Shown here in pieces: positions 34,838 to 43,354 of a DNA stretch of 64,000 nucleotides. The notes under the pieces were generated by a model that was not told where the DNA came from, made no database searches, and was given only the letters and a program-made list of their open reading frames with translations. This stretch comes from Marivita cryptomonadis (lineage in GTDB: Bacteria; Pseudomonadota; Alphaproteobacteria; Rhodobacterales; Rhodobacteraceae), in NCBI RefSeq assembly GCF_002115725.1, contig NZ_JFKD01000003.1, positions 62,001 to 126,000 of the forward strand, given 5' to 3'. The position numbers were made by a program, and so were the translations under genes. Numbering within the stretch: the first letter of the stretch is position 1; each line of letters opens with the position of its first letter.

Positions 34838-36499
34838 ATGTCGGATCGGTTTCGCATCACTCTGGCGCAGTTGAACCCCACCGTGGGCGATCTTGCCGGC
34901 AACGCCGCCAAGGCCCGTACGGCATGGGAAGAGGGCAAAGCGGCCGGGGCCGATATTGTCGCGCTACCCGAGATGTTCCTGACCGGGTATCAGGCCCAAG
35001 ACCTGATCGTGAAGCCCGCCTTCGTGGCCCATGTGCAATCCGAACTGACCGCACTGGCCGAGGCCTGCACAGACGGACCCGCACTTGCGATTGGTGGTCC
35101 AAGCGTTGGCGAAGACCTCAAGCTGCACAACAGCTACTTCGTCCTGCAGGGCGGCAAAATCGCCTCGACCGTGCACAAATACTTCCTGCCGAATTTCAAT
35201 GTCTTCGATGAAGTGCGCCTGTTTTCGCGCGACATGATGCAGGGGCCGGTGGCGGTGAACGGTGTCCGGATCGGCATGCCGATTTGCGAGGACGCATGGT
35301 ATCCAGACGTGGTCGAAGCGCACGAGGAAAGCGGCGCGGAATTCATCCTTGTGCCCAATGGGTCCCCCTATTTCCGCGACAAGTTCGAGACCCGCCTGAA
35401 CCACATGGTCGCCCGCGTGGTCGAATGCGGATTGCCGCTGATTTACCTCAACATGGTCGGTGGACAAGACGATCAGGTCTTCGACGGCGGATCGTTTGTG
35501 CTGAACCCCGGCGGTGTGCCCGCGGTGCAATTGCCGACCTTCGACGAGGTCATCAGCCATGTCGACCTAGAGCGCACCGACAATGGCTGGCGCGCGTTGG
35601 ATGGCGATTTCACCCAGCATCCCGATGCGATGGAACAGGATTACCGCGTCATGGTCACCGCGCTGCGGGATTACATGGCCAAGACTGGATTCAAGAAGGT
35701 TCTGCTTGGCCTGTCCGGCGGGATCGACTCTGCCATCGTCGCGACCATTGCAGTAGATGCTTTGGGCGCAGAGAATGTGCGTTGCGTGATGCTGCCATCC
35801 GAATACACGTCGCAAGGATCTTTGGACGATGCAAAGGCAGTGGCCGAAAACTTGGGCTGCCAGTACGATTTTGTACCAATTGGTAAAACTCGCGATGCTG
35901 TCACCAAAACGCTCGGCCCATTGTTCGAAGGCACGAAGCCCGATCTGACCGAAGAAAACGTCCAGTCTCGCATCCGGGGTCTGCTGCTTATGGCGCTGTC
36001 CAACAAGTTCGGTGAGATGTTGCTGACCACCGGCAACAAGTCCGAAGTCGCAGTGGGCTATGCCACGATTTATGGCGACATGGCGGGTGGCTATAATCCG
36101 ATCAAGGACATGTACAAAACCCGCGTTTTCGATTGCTGCCGCTGGCGCAACGCCAACCATCGCGCTTGGATGATGGGGCCAGAGGGCGCTGTGATCCCCG
36201 AGGCGATCATCACCAAGCCACCTTCCGCCGAACTACGCGAGGATCAGAAGGACAGCGACTCCCTGCCCGACTACCCGGTGCTGGATGGTATCCTGCAAAT
36301 CCTCGTGGACGAAGACGGCTCCATCGCGGATTGCGTCGCCGCCGGGTATGACCGCGCCGATGCCAAGCGGATCGAGCATCTGCTTTACATCAGCGAATAC
36401 AAACGATTCCAGTCCGCCCCCGGCGCGCGCCTGTCGAAACGCGCCTTCTGGCTGGACCGACGCTATCCCATCGTGAACCGCTGGCGCGACCCAAGCTAG
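34838..36499 (+). CDS. nadE: NAD+ synthase, glutamine-hydrolysing
   Basis: This 553-residue enzyme joins an N-terminal nitrilase-type glutaminase to an ammonia-dependent NAD synthetase. In the first, the E-K-C triad lies in VALPEMF, KYFLPNF and MPICEDAW. The second has LLGLSGGIDSAIVATI (ATP pyrophosphatase loop), SEYTSQGS and TTGNKSEVAVGYATIYGDMAGGYNPIKD. It makes NAD from nicotinic acid adenine dinucleotide with glutamine. I chose the ATG at 34838 (MSDRFRITLAQLNPTVGD), the family start; the upstream frame from 34757 is rejected. Confidence 0.97.
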   Translation: MSDRFRITLAQLNPTVGDLAGNAAKARTAWEEGKAAGADIVALPEMFLTGYQAQDLIVKPAFVAHVQSELTALAEACTDGPALAIGGPSVGEDLKLHNSYFVLQGGKIASTVHKYFLPNFNVFDEVRLFSRDMMQGPVAVNGVRIGMPICEDAWYPDVVEAHEESGAEFILVPNGSPYFRDKFETRLNHMVARVVECGLPLIYLNMVGGQDDQVFDGGSFVLNPGGVPAVQLPTFDEVISHVDLERTDNGWRALDGDFTQHPDAMEQDYRVMVTALRDYMAKTGFKKVLLGLSGGIDSAIVATIAVDALGAENVRCVMLPSEYTSQGSLDDAKAVAENLGCQYDFVPIGKTRDAVTKTLGPLFEGTKPDLTEENVQSRIRGLLLMALSNKFGEMLLTTGNKSEVAVGYATIYGDMAGGYNPIKDMYKTRVFDCCRWRNANHRAWMMGPEGAVIPEAIITKPPSAELREDQKDSDSLPDYPVLDGILQILVDEDGSIADCVAAGYDRADAKRIEHLLYISEYKRFQSAPGARLSKRAFWLDRRYPIVNRWRDPS

Positions 36500-36516
36500 G
36501 GGCCGCGCCGCATCAG

Positions 36517-37611
36517 TCAGCTTGCCTTGAGAACGCCGCGTTCGATCTGGTCGGCTTCGATGCTTTCGAACAGGGCTTTGAAGTTGCCTTCGCCGAACCC
36601 ATCATCGCCCTTGCGCTGGATGAATTCGAAGAAAATAGGCCCGATCACGGTTTTCGAGAAGATCTGCAGCAGGATGCGGGTCTCACCTCCGCCGACCACA
36701 CCTTCGCCGTCGATCAGGATGCCGTGTTTCTGCATCCGGTCGATCGGCTCTTCATGGCCGACAACGCGGGTTTTGCTCAGCTCGTAATAAGCCTCCGGCG
36801 GAGCCGGCATGAATTTCAGGCCACGATCCGCGATCTCGTCCACCGCGTCATAGATGTCGTGGGCGCCCACAGCGATGTGCTGGATGCCTTCGCCCTTGTA
36901 GCGTTTGAGGTATTCCACGATCTGCCCGGTCTCACCCCGGTCCTCGTTGATCGGAATACGGATGCGTCCGCAGGGCGAGGTCAGCGCGCGACTTAGGAGG
37001 CCGGAAAACTTGCCTTCGATGTCGAAGAAACGGATTTCCTTGAAGCCGAAGATTTTGCCGTAGAAGTCGAACCACGTGTCCATATTGCCCTTGTGGACAT
37101 TGTGGGTCAGGTGATCGAGGTAATGGAATCCCACACCTTCGGGATTGGCGGTGGAGACCCAGTTGAATTCGTCATTATACGGGTTCTGGCCGTAGTATTT
37201 GTCGATGAAATAGATCAGCGACCCGCCGATCCCGACAATCGCAGGCACATCCATCGCCTTGTCATCGCCATCATAGGGCGTGGCGCCCAGCATCACTGCG
37301 CGATCATAGGCGTGTTTCGCGTCAACCACGCGCCATCCCATCGATGGGGCGCAGGGGCCGTGTTCTTCCACAAAGCGCATCGCATGACTGCCGGGTTCGT
37401 TGTTGATGATGTAGGTGATGTCGCCCTGCTGCCACAACTCGATCTGTTTGGTCTTGTGCGTGGCGGTGTGGGTGTAGCCCATCTTGGTAAAGAGCGCCCG
37501 GAGCGCGTCGGGGTCGGGGTGGGCAAATTCGACGAATTCGAACCCGTCGGTCCCGGCGGGGTTTTCGTTGGTGATCGTTGCTTTCGGCGCATTGTGCGGG
37601 AACGGACCCAT
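36517..37611 (-). CDS. hppD: 4-hydroxyphenylpyruvate dioxygenase
   Basis: This 364-residue enzyme converts 4-hydroxyphenylpyruvate to homogentisate in tyrosine catabolism. The iron ligands are H167 (YLDHLTHNV), H245 (GIQHIAVGAHD) and E329 (GPIFFEFIQRKGDDGFGEGNFKALFESIE). Both vicinal-oxygen-chelate domains are present. The Lrp-type gene at 37738 is divergent and is the obvious regulator. It is convergent with nadE with a 17-bp gap. No other homogentisate pathway gene lies in the window. Confidence 0.97.
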   Translation of the reverse strand: MGPFPHNAPKATITNENPAGTDGFEFVEFAHPDPDALRALFTKMGYTHTATHKTKQIELWQQGDITYIINNEPGSHAMRFVEEHGPCAPSMGWRVVDAKHAYDRAVMLGATPYDGDDKAMDVPAIVGIGGSLIYFIDKYYGQNPYNDEFNWVSTANPEGVGFHYLDHLTHNVHKGNMDTWFDFYGKIFGFKEIRFFDIEGKFSGLLSRALTSPCGRIRIPINEDRGETGQIVEYLKRYKGEGIQHIAVGAHDIYDAVDEIADRGLKFMPAPPEAYYELSKTRVVGHEEPIDRMQKHGILIDGEGVVGGGETRILLQIFSKTVIGPIFFEFIQRKGDDGFGEGNFKALFESIEADQIERGVLKAS

Positions 37612-37737
37612 GGCATCCTCCTTGTTTTCACAAAGATTACGGCGTCAGACATGCGTCGTGCGCTCATAGTTGCACGCGCTTGATGTTAATTACGCGCTGA
37701 TCTTGCATGATTTCACCAAAAGATGCAGATTTCTCGC

Positions 37738-38205
37738 ATGAATTCGCTTGACCCCAAAGACATCAAACTTCTTGCCCGGTTGCAAAGGGACGGCCAAACT
37801 TCGGCGCAGGACTTGGCCGAAGACCTTGGCATGTCGGCATCCCAGATCAGCCGACGACGCCAGCGGCTCGAAGCCGAAGGCTATATCATGGGCACGCCAT
37901 GCCGTTTGAACCCCGCACGGCTTGGCCTGACGGTGCAGGCGTTTATTCAGGTAGAGACACGCGCCCAGAGCAACGGCACTCATCAATCCATCAAACGACT
38001 GGTTGCCACGACACCCGAGATCGTCGCGGCGTGGACGCTGACCGGAGAGGCCGATTACATCTTCCGAGTTTACTGCTTGGACCTTTCCGCGCTCAACCGG
38101 TTGGTGCAGGAGGTTCTCTTGCCGCACGACTCGATCGGGCGGGTGCACAGCCAAATCGTGATGGATCAGGTTAAAGACGACACCGCTCTGCCCTTGCCGC
38201 GCTGA
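37738..38205 (+). CDS. Lrp/AsnC-family regulator, probably of hppD
   Basis: This 155-residue protein has an N-terminal helix-turn-helix (LDPKDIKLLARLQRDGQTSAQDLAEDLGMSASQISRRRQRLEAEGYI) and a RAM domain (LTVQAFIQVETRAQ, AAWTLTGEADYIFRVYCLDL). It is divergent from hppD across about 125 bp, so local control of tyrosine degradation is likely. The gap holds ACGCGCT-N10-TACGCGCT (37674-37698) as a possible site. Starts at 37723 or 37738 are both possible; no ribosome site decides. Confidence 0.85.
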   Translation: MNSLDPKDIKLLARLQRDGQTSAQDLAEDLGMSASQISRRRQRLEAEGYIMGTPCRLNPARLGLTVQAFIQVETRAQSNGTHQSIKRLVATTPEIVAAWTLTGEADYIFRVYCLDLSALNRLVQEVLLPHDSIGRVHSQIVMDQVKDDTALPLPR

Positions 38206-38215
38206 CCGGGGTACT

Positions 38216-38288
38216 GGGCACGCCTTTTACAAAAGGCGTACAGGCTTTTACGGAAAAGCCTTACACGGCCTTTCGAAAGGCCGTGCCC
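38216..38288. repeat. Three hairpins with 22-bp spacing inside an outer inverted repeat
   Basis: Three palindromes follow at a 22-bp period: ACGCCTTTT/AAAAGGCGT (38220-38239), AGGCTTTT/AAAAGCCT (38242-38261) and CACGGCCTTTC/GAAAGGCCGTG (38264-38285). GGGCACG (38216-38222) and CGTGCCC (38282-38288) enclose the set, so it could fold as a cloverleaf. It fills the gap between the convergent Lrp and protease genes and may terminate both. T runs inside the stems, not after them, are unusual for a terminator. Confidence 0.75.
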
Positions 38289-38289
38289 T

Positions 38290-39102
38290 TCAATCCACTT
38301 TGATGAACCGCGCCCCGCCTGCGCGTTCGCCGACACTAACGCGCCGGGCCCCTGCGGTCACCGGCGCGCGCGCCGCATCATTGCGCATGTCGCGCATCAT
38401 GGCGCTGACAGCGACAGGCAGCGACATGCCAATGGCCTCTTTCTCGGCATTGGGCGCGGTGGACATCATCGACACCACCGACACGATGCGCAGCCGCCCC
38501 TGATCGTTGACAAAGACCGGCGCACCGGATGACCCGAAGGTGACATCGCAGTCAAAGCTCATCAGACCACCCCGGTAGGTCTGCTTGTGGCGACAACCCG
38601 ATTCACGCTGAAGCGACGTGTTTCGACCCCTGCCATAGGATACAAGGATCACAGAACCCGCATCCATCGCGCGGTCGTGTATGCGAAATGGTTCGGCCTC
38701 GGTGCTGAAAATCGGACTGTCGAGACGCAGCAGCGCAAGATCGGTGCGCACCTGCTCGGTCAGGGAAGCGTCCAGAGACTCAAGGTAGCCGTGGGACAGA
38801 ACAATCCGGGTGACCCCCCGGATAGCTGCTGTGAAGTCATGGGTCAGGCCCGCACTAAAGCGCATGCGGTCTATTGGCAGCACGGTACGGGTGGCCTCAT
38901 CAACCACGCAATGAGCCGCCGTGAGAACCAAGTCGCGGGCGATGAGCGTGCCGGTGCAGGTGCCGATTGACGTGTCGAGCCGACCAACGCCTTCCCATCC
39001 CAAGACCTCGCCCCGGTGATCCAGACGGTCGCGTTCCTGCGCTGCAGCTGCAGTGGGAAGACACATCAGCGCCGCCAGAAACAGAATGTGAAGACCCCGC
39101 AT
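38290..39102 (-). CDS. Trypsin-like serine protease, exported
   Basis: This 270-residue protein has a signal peptide (LHILFLAALMCLPTAAAAQ). The chymotrypsin triad is H64 (LTAAHC), D121 (RTDLALLRL) and S192 (TFGSSGAPVF). A cysteine pair (C49/C65) brackets the histidine loop, and C170/C185 likely form a second bond. The C-terminus is short and basic with no PDZ domain, so it is not a DegP. It likely acts in the periplasm or outside the cell. Targets are unknown. Confidence 0.9.
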   Translation of the reverse strand: MRGLHILFLAALMCLPTAAAAQERDRLDHRGEVLGWEGVGRLDTSIGTCTGTLIARDLVLTAAHCVVDEATRTVLPIDRMRFSAGLTHDFTAAIRGVTRIVLSHGYLESLDASLTEQVRTDLALLRLDSPIFSTEAEPFRIHDRAMDAGSVILVSYGRGRNTSLQRESGCRHKQTYRGGLMSFDCDVTFGSSGAPVFVNDQGRLRIVSVVSMMSTAPNAEKEAIGMSLPVAVSAMMRDMRNDAARAPVTAGARRVSVGERAGGARFIKVD

Positions 39103-39187
39103 GTTCCATGCCTTTCACCGTTGACCCCTGTGCAAGGTAGCGACCGGAGATGGCACAAGATGGGCGGTTTTGCGACGCGGTTGGGCC

Positions 39188-39949
39188 TTAGACGAACTGC
39201 TCGCGGATCAGCCGTTCCTCGAGCCCGTGGCCCGGATCGAACAGAACCCGGTGTGCGATCGAGGGTTCTGACCGGATTTCGACCCGCACGACGTCACGCA
39301 CGGCACGGGCGTCGGCTTCGGCCATGACTGGCCGCTTGTCAGGGTCAAGCACTTCGAAAGTGACCTCGGCCGTCTTGGGTAAGAGCGCGCCGCGCCACCT
39401 GCGGGGCCGGAATGCGGCCATTGCGGTCAGTGCCAGAACGTCGGAGCCAATGGGCAGGATGGGACCGTGGGCGGAGTAGTTGTAGGCGGTGGATCCAGCA
39501 GGGGTGGCAACCAGAGCGCCATCACAGACCAGTTCGGACATGCGGACCTTGCCATCGACACTGATCCTCAATCGCGCAGCCTGTGGCCCTGCCCGCAACA
39601 ACGAGACCTCGTTGATCGCAAGCGCCCGTTGTGTGCTGCCGTCCTGTCGCGTGGCCAACATCGAGAGCGGGTTGATCACCTCTTCCTGTGCCTGCTCAAG
39701 CCGCTCTTCCAGATCGTGTTCAGAGTATTCGTTCATCAGAAAGCCGACTGTGCCGCGATTCATCCCGTAGACCGGGGCGGGCAGGTCTTGTGTCCTATGC
39801 AGGGTTGCCAGCATGAACCCGTCGCCGCCCAGTGCAACGATCACGTCTGCACCGTCTTCGTTGTGGTCGCCATAGCGGCGGGTCAGCCCCGCTTTGGCCG
39901 ATTGGGCAATCGGAGCAGAGCTGGCGGCAAAGGCGATGCGCAGGGACAT
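39188..39949 (-). CDS. nadK: NAD kinase
   Basis: This 253-residue protein has [15 protein letters not shown] (GGDG nucleotide motif near residue 41), [21 protein letters not shown] and [24 protein letters not shown]. All are landmarks of bacterial NAD kinase, which makes NADP from NAD and ATP. It is divergent from glyA, with about 170 bp between starts. NadE at 34838 supplies its substrate; their closeness may be coincidental. Confidence 0.96.
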   Translation of the reverse strand: MSLRIAFAASSAPIAQSAKAGLTRRYGDHNEDGADVIVALGGDGFMLATLHRTQDLPAPVYGMNRGTVGFLMNEYSEHDLEERLEQAQEEVINPLSMLATRQDGSTQRALAINEVSLLRAGPQAARLRISVDGKVRMSELVCDGALVATPAGSTAYNYSAHGPILPIGSDVLALTAMAAFRPRRWRGALLPKTAEVTFEVLDPDKRPVMAEADARAVRDVVRVEIRSEPSIAHRVLFDPGHGLEERLIREQFV

Positions 39950-40119
39950 ATGTTCGGGTTCCTATCGGGGTCGTGCCGTTCCGAAACAAGCACAAACACC
40001 TGCCGCACGCCAGACATGGCGCAGCTTTGTGTCGTGTGGTCGCTTTCCAACCTTTGCCTTTTGGCGCGACTCCTATACGTAACCGCCAAAGATTGACCCG
40101 CTTCAAGGAGGCCCTGCCC

Positions 40120-41415
40120 ATGAACGCTCCGCACCGTGACACCGGATTTTTCTCCAAATCGCTGGCCGACAGCGACCCGGACCTGTTCAAGTCGATCACA
40201 GATGAGCTGGGCCGCCAGCGCGACGAGATCGAGCTGATCGCCTCGGAAAACATCGTCAGCCGTGCCGTGATGGAAGCGCAAGGCTCGGTGATGACGAACA
40301 AGTACGCCGAAGGCTATCCGGGCCGTCGCTACTATGGCGGGTGTCAGTTCGTCGACGTGGCCGAAAACCTTGCTATCGAGCGCGCCTGCCAGCTGTTTGA
40401 TTGCGGCTTTGCCAATGTGCAGCCGAACTCCGGCTCTCAGGCCAACCAGGGCGTGTTCACCGCGCTGTTGCAGCCGGGTGACACGATCCTCGGCATGAGC
40501 CTTGATGCCGGTGGTCACCTGACGCACGGTGCCGCCCCAAACCAGTCGGGCAAGTGGTTCAACGCCATCCAGTATGGCGTGCGCCAGCAGGACAACATGC
40601 TGGATTACGATCAGGTTCAGGCACTGGCCAACGAGCATAAGCCCAAGCTGATCATCGCCGGTGGTTCCGCCATCCCGCGCCAGATCGACTTTGCCAAGAT
40701 GCGCGAAATTGCCGACAGCGTGGGTGCGTACCTGCATGTAGACATGGCGCACTTTGCCGGTCTGGTGGCGGCGGGCGAACATCCCAGCCCGTTCCCGCAC
40801 GCACATGTGGCCACCACCACCACGCACAAAACCCTGCGCGGTCCGCGCGGTGGGATGATCCTGACCAATGACGAGGCACTGGCCAAGAAGTTCAACTCGG
40901 CCATCTTCCCCGGCATTCAGGGCGGTCCGCTGATGCATGTGATCGCCGCCAAGGCCGTGGCCTTTGGCGAGGCGCTGCGCCCCGATTTCAAGATCTACCA
41001 GCAGAACGTCATCCGCAACGCCCAAGCGCTGTCGGATCAGTTGATCAAAGGTGGTCTGGACACGGTGACCCACGGCACAGACACACATGTCGTGCTGGTT
41101 GACCTGCGCCCCAAGGGCGTGAAGGGCAACGCGACGGAAAAGGCACTGGGCCGCGCGCATATCACCTGCAACAAAAACGGTGTGCCGTTTGACCCGGAAA
41201 AGCCGACGATCACGTCCGGTATCCGTCTTGGGTCGCCCGCAGGCACGACACGGGGCTTTGGCGAGGCCGAGTTCCGCCAGATCGCAGATTGGATCATCGA
41301 GGTAACCGATGGTCTGGCTGCCAATGGCGAAGACGGAAATGGCGCTGTTGAGGACAAGGTCCGGGCCGAGGTCGCAGAGATGTGCGCCCGTTTCCCGATC
41401 TATCCCGATCTCTAA
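40120..41415 (+). CDS. glyA: Serine hydroxymethyltransferase
   Basis: This 431-residue PLP enzyme interconverts serine and glycine with tetrahydrofolate. Motifs are [54 protein letters not shown] and the PLP lysine in [26 protein letters not shown] lies 9 nt before ATG 40120; the upstream frame from 39832 overlaps nadK and is rejected. Together with gcvTHP it covers glycine/one-carbon exchange. A strong terminator follows at 41484. Confidence 0.98.
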   Translation: MNAPHRDTGFFSKSLADSDPDLFKSITDELGRQRDEIELIASENIVSRAVMEAQGSVMTNKYAEGYPGRRYYGGCQFVDVAENLAIERACQLFDCGFANVQPNSGSQANQGVFTALLQPGDTILGMSLDAGGHLTHGAAPNQSGKWFNAIQYGVRQQDNMLDYDQVQALANEHKPKLIIAGGSAIPRQIDFAKMREIADSVGAYLHVDMAHFAGLVAAGEHPSPFPHAHVATTTTHKTLRGPRGGMILTNDEALAKKFNSAIFPGIQGGPLMHVIAAKAVAFGEALRPDFKIYQQNVIRNAQALSDQLIKGGLDTVTHGTDTHVVLVDLRPKGVKGNATEKALGRAHITCNKNGVPFDPEKPTITSGIRLGSPAGTTRGFGEAEFRQIADWIIEVTDGLAANGEDGNGAVEDKVRAEVAEMCARFPIYPDL

Positions 41416-41483
41416 AATTTACCGGGGCGCCTAAGTTCCTTCGTACGAAGACTCTTTGGCCAAACGGTGACTATTCCGATGAC

Positions 41484-41519
41484 GAAAATGCGCAGCCTCC
41501 CACAGCTGCGCATTTTTTC
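41484..41519 (+). terminator. Intrinsic terminator after glyA
   Basis: AAAATGCGCAG (41485-41495) pairs with CTGCGCATTTT (41506-41516) across a 10-nt loop, within a run of six T residues. It separates glyA from the leuA leader. Confidence 0.92.
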
Positions 41520-41529
41520 ATTCGACGGG

Positions 41530-41557
41530 TTTTCTTTCAAAAATTGCTGCGTATAGT
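41530..41557 (+). promoter_or_regulatory. Candidate promoter of the leuA leader
   Basis: TATAGT (41552-41557) is a good -10 element and a weak TTTTCT (41530-41535) sits 16 bp upstream as -35. The leader ATG is 8 nt after the -10, so transcription would begin at or next to the ATG. A leaderless leader-peptide RNA is known for trpL in Sinorhizobium. Confidence 0.45.
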
Positions 41558-41564
41558 CGCCCGC

Positions 41565-41651
41565 ATGACACGTTTGGCTCATATCGCAATCTGCACGCGC
41601 TTTTCCGCGCCTCTTGCGCTGGCCACCCGTCTTCTCCTAATCCGCCTCTGA
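41565..41651 (+). CDS. leuA leader peptide (attenuation), 28 residues
   Basis: The frame encodes MTRLAHIAICTRFSAP followed by LALATRLLLIRL. Seven of 28 residues are leucine, and near the end three consecutive leucine codons (CTT CTC CTA) come just before Ile-Arg-Leu and the stop. This is the pattern of a ribosome-mediated attenuation leader that senses charged tRNA-Leu. It lies 81 bp upstream of leuA, on the same strand, and its stop codon is inside the long hairpin at 41645-41682. It has no separate ribosome site; the candidate promoter suggests a leaderless message. Confidence 0.8.
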   Translation: MTRLAHIAICTRFSAPLALATRLLLIRL

Positions 41652-41682
41652 GCGCGGCCTTTCCGGCGCGACCGCTCAGAGG
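41645..41682 (+). promoter_or_regulatory. Attenuator-type hairpin between leader peptide and leuA
   Basis: CCTCTGAGCG (41645-41654) pairs perfectly with CGCTCAGAGG (41673-41682). The loop can extend the stem (CGCG and CC against GGCGCG). The 5' arm covers the last codons and stop of the leader peptide, so ribosome position would decide whether it folds. No T run follows, so it may act as an antiterminator or block leuA translation rather than end transcription by itself. Confidence 0.6.
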
Positions 41683-41732
41683 ATGACCGTGACGCGCCGA
41701 CGGATTTGGACAAGACAAGAAAGACCCTAACC

Positions 41733-43295
41733 ATGACAAGCACTGAAAAAGACCGCGTGGTGATTTTTGACACCACCTTGCGCGACGGCGAACAATCTCC
41801 CGGCGCAACCATGACCCATGACGAAAAGCTCGAGATTGCCGAGCTTCTGGATGACATGGGTGTCGACATCATCGAGGCCGGGTTTCCGATTGCCTCCGAA
41901 GGCGATTTTCGCGCGGTGAGCGAGATCGCGCAGCGCTCCAAGAACGCGGTGATCTGCGGGCTGGCCCGCGCGCAACTGCCCGATATCGACCGCTGCTGGG
42001 AAGCTGTGCGCAACGCTGCAAAGCCGCGCATCCACACGTTCATCGGCACCTCGCCGCTGCACCGAGCGATCCCGAACCTCACGCAGGACGAGATGGCGGA
42101 GCGGATCGAACAGACTGTGACCCACGCCCGTAACCTTTGCGACAACGTGCAATGGTCGCCAATGGATGCCACGCGCACGGAATGGGATTACCTGTGTCGG
42201 GTGGTTGAGATCGCGATCAAGGCGGGTGCCTCCACGATCAATATTCCGGACACTGTTGGCTATACCGCGCCGGTGGAAAGCGCTGATCTGATCCGTCGCC
42301 TGATCGAAACCGTGCCGGGTGCCGATGAGGTGGTCTTTGCCACCCACTGCCACAACGACCTTGGCATGGCGACGGCGAACGCTTTGGCCGCCGTGCAGGG
42401 TGGCGCGCGCCAGATCGAATGCACAATCAACGGCTTGGGCGAACGCGCGGGCAACACCGCTTTGGAAGAGGTGGTGATGGCGCTCAAGGTGCGGGGCGAT
42501 ATCATGCCCTACACCACCAGCATCGACACCAAGAAAATCATGCATATTTCCCGCCGCGTGGCGACGGTCTCGGGTTTCCCGGTGCAGTTCAACAAAGCGA
42601 TTGTAGGCAAGAACGCATTTGCGCACGAGTCGGGAATCCACCAAGACGGGATGCTTAAGAACGCCGAAACGTTCGAGATCATGCGCCCCGAAGACGTGGG
42701 CATTGCGGGCACATCCCTGCCCTTGGGCAAGCATTCGGGCCGTGCCGCGTTGCGCGCGAAGCTGCGGGAATTGGGCGTCGAAGTTGGAGACAACCAACTC
42801 AAGGACATCTTTGTTCGGTTCAAGGATCTCGCTGATCGCAAGAAAGAGGTTTTCGACGACGATATCCTCGCGCTGGTGACAGCAACGACCGAAGGCGATG
42901 ACGCACTCCAGCTTGTGAACCTCAAGGTGGTCTGCGGCACTGGTGGCCCGGCAGAGGCCACGCTTGAGATGGAGATCCACGGCGAGGACATGTCGGCGGT
43001 CAGCGAAGGCGACGGGCCAGTGGATGCGACCTTCAAGGCGATCCGTATGCTGCATCCAAACAAGGCGCGGCTGCAGCTTTATCAGGTGAACGCCGTGACC
43101 GAAGGCACCGACGCTCAGGCTACAGTCAGTGTGCGCCTTGAGGAAGACGGCATGATCGCCACGGGGCAATCTGCAGACACCGATACGGTTGTGGCTTCGG
43201 CCAAGGCCTATATCCACGCCCTGAACCGGCTGATCGTGCGGCGTGGCAAGACGGGCAAGGACGTTAAGGAAATCTCGTATCGGGATGTGACCTAA
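41733..43295 (+). CDS. leuA: 2-isopropylmalate synthase
   Basis: This 520-residue enzyme condenses acetyl-CoA with 2-ketoisovalerate, the first step of leucine synthesis. Motifs are IFDTTLRDGEQSPGATM (metal-binding R-D), TFIGTSPLHR, ATHCHNDLGMATANALAAVQGGARQIECTINGLGERAGN and the HESGIHQDGMLK segment. The C-terminal regulatory domain (about residues 390-510) provides leucine feedback. ATG 41733 is preferred; a TTG at 41706 would add nine residues. Expression is probably set by the leader peptide upstream. Confidence 0.97.
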   Translation: MTSTEKDRVVIFDTTLRDGEQSPGATMTHDEKLEIAELLDDMGVDIIEAGFPIASEGDFRAVSEIAQRSKNAVICGLARAQLPDIDRCWEAVRNAAKPRIHTFIGTSPLHRAIPNLTQDEMAERIEQTVTHARNLCDNVQWSPMDATRTEWDYLCRVVEIAIKAGASTINIPDTVGYTAPVESADLIRRLIETVPGADEVVFATHCHNDLGMATANALAAVQGGARQIECTINGLGERAGNTALEEVVMALKVRGDIMPYTTSIDTKKIMHISRRVATVSGFPVQFNKAIVGKNAFAHESGIHQDGMLKNAETFEIMRPEDVGIAGTSLPLGKHSGRAALRAKLRELGVEVGDNQLKDIFVRFKDLADRKKEVFDDDILALVTATTEGDDALQLVNLKVVCGTGGPAEATLEMEIHGEDMSAVSEGDGPVDATFKAIRMLHPNKARLQLYQVNAVTEGTDAQATVSVRLEEDGMIATGQSADTDTVVASAKAYIHALNRLIVRRGKTGKDVKEISYRDVT

Positions 43296-43301
43296 GACGC
43301 C

Positions 43302-43354
43302 GTGCGTGCAAGCACACACCCTACGTAGGGCGCCGTGCTTGCACGCACCGTTTT
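43302..43354. terminator. Bidirectional terminator between leuA and the helicase gene
   Basis: GTGCGTGCAAGCAC (43302-43315) and GTGCTTGCACGCAC (43335-43348) form a perfect 14-bp stem, with an inner CCCTACGTAGGG palindrome in the loop. CGTTTT follows for leuA. The two genes converge here, and the last T residues overlap the helicase stop. Confidence 0.8.

Noticed and set aside
39883..41160. Long minus-strand open frame (425 codons) opposite glyA
   Set aside because: It is the antisense shadow of a certain gene; high GC leaves few stops. The translation is rich in H, R and V with no domain.
41484..41519. Attenuator of leuA
   Set aside because: This T-tailed hairpin lies upstream of the leader peptide and the candidate promoter, so it terminates glyA instead.
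41727..43319. Long minus-strand open frame (530 codons) opposite leuA
   Set aside because: It mirrors leuA codon positions and has no ribosome site or recognisable motif.
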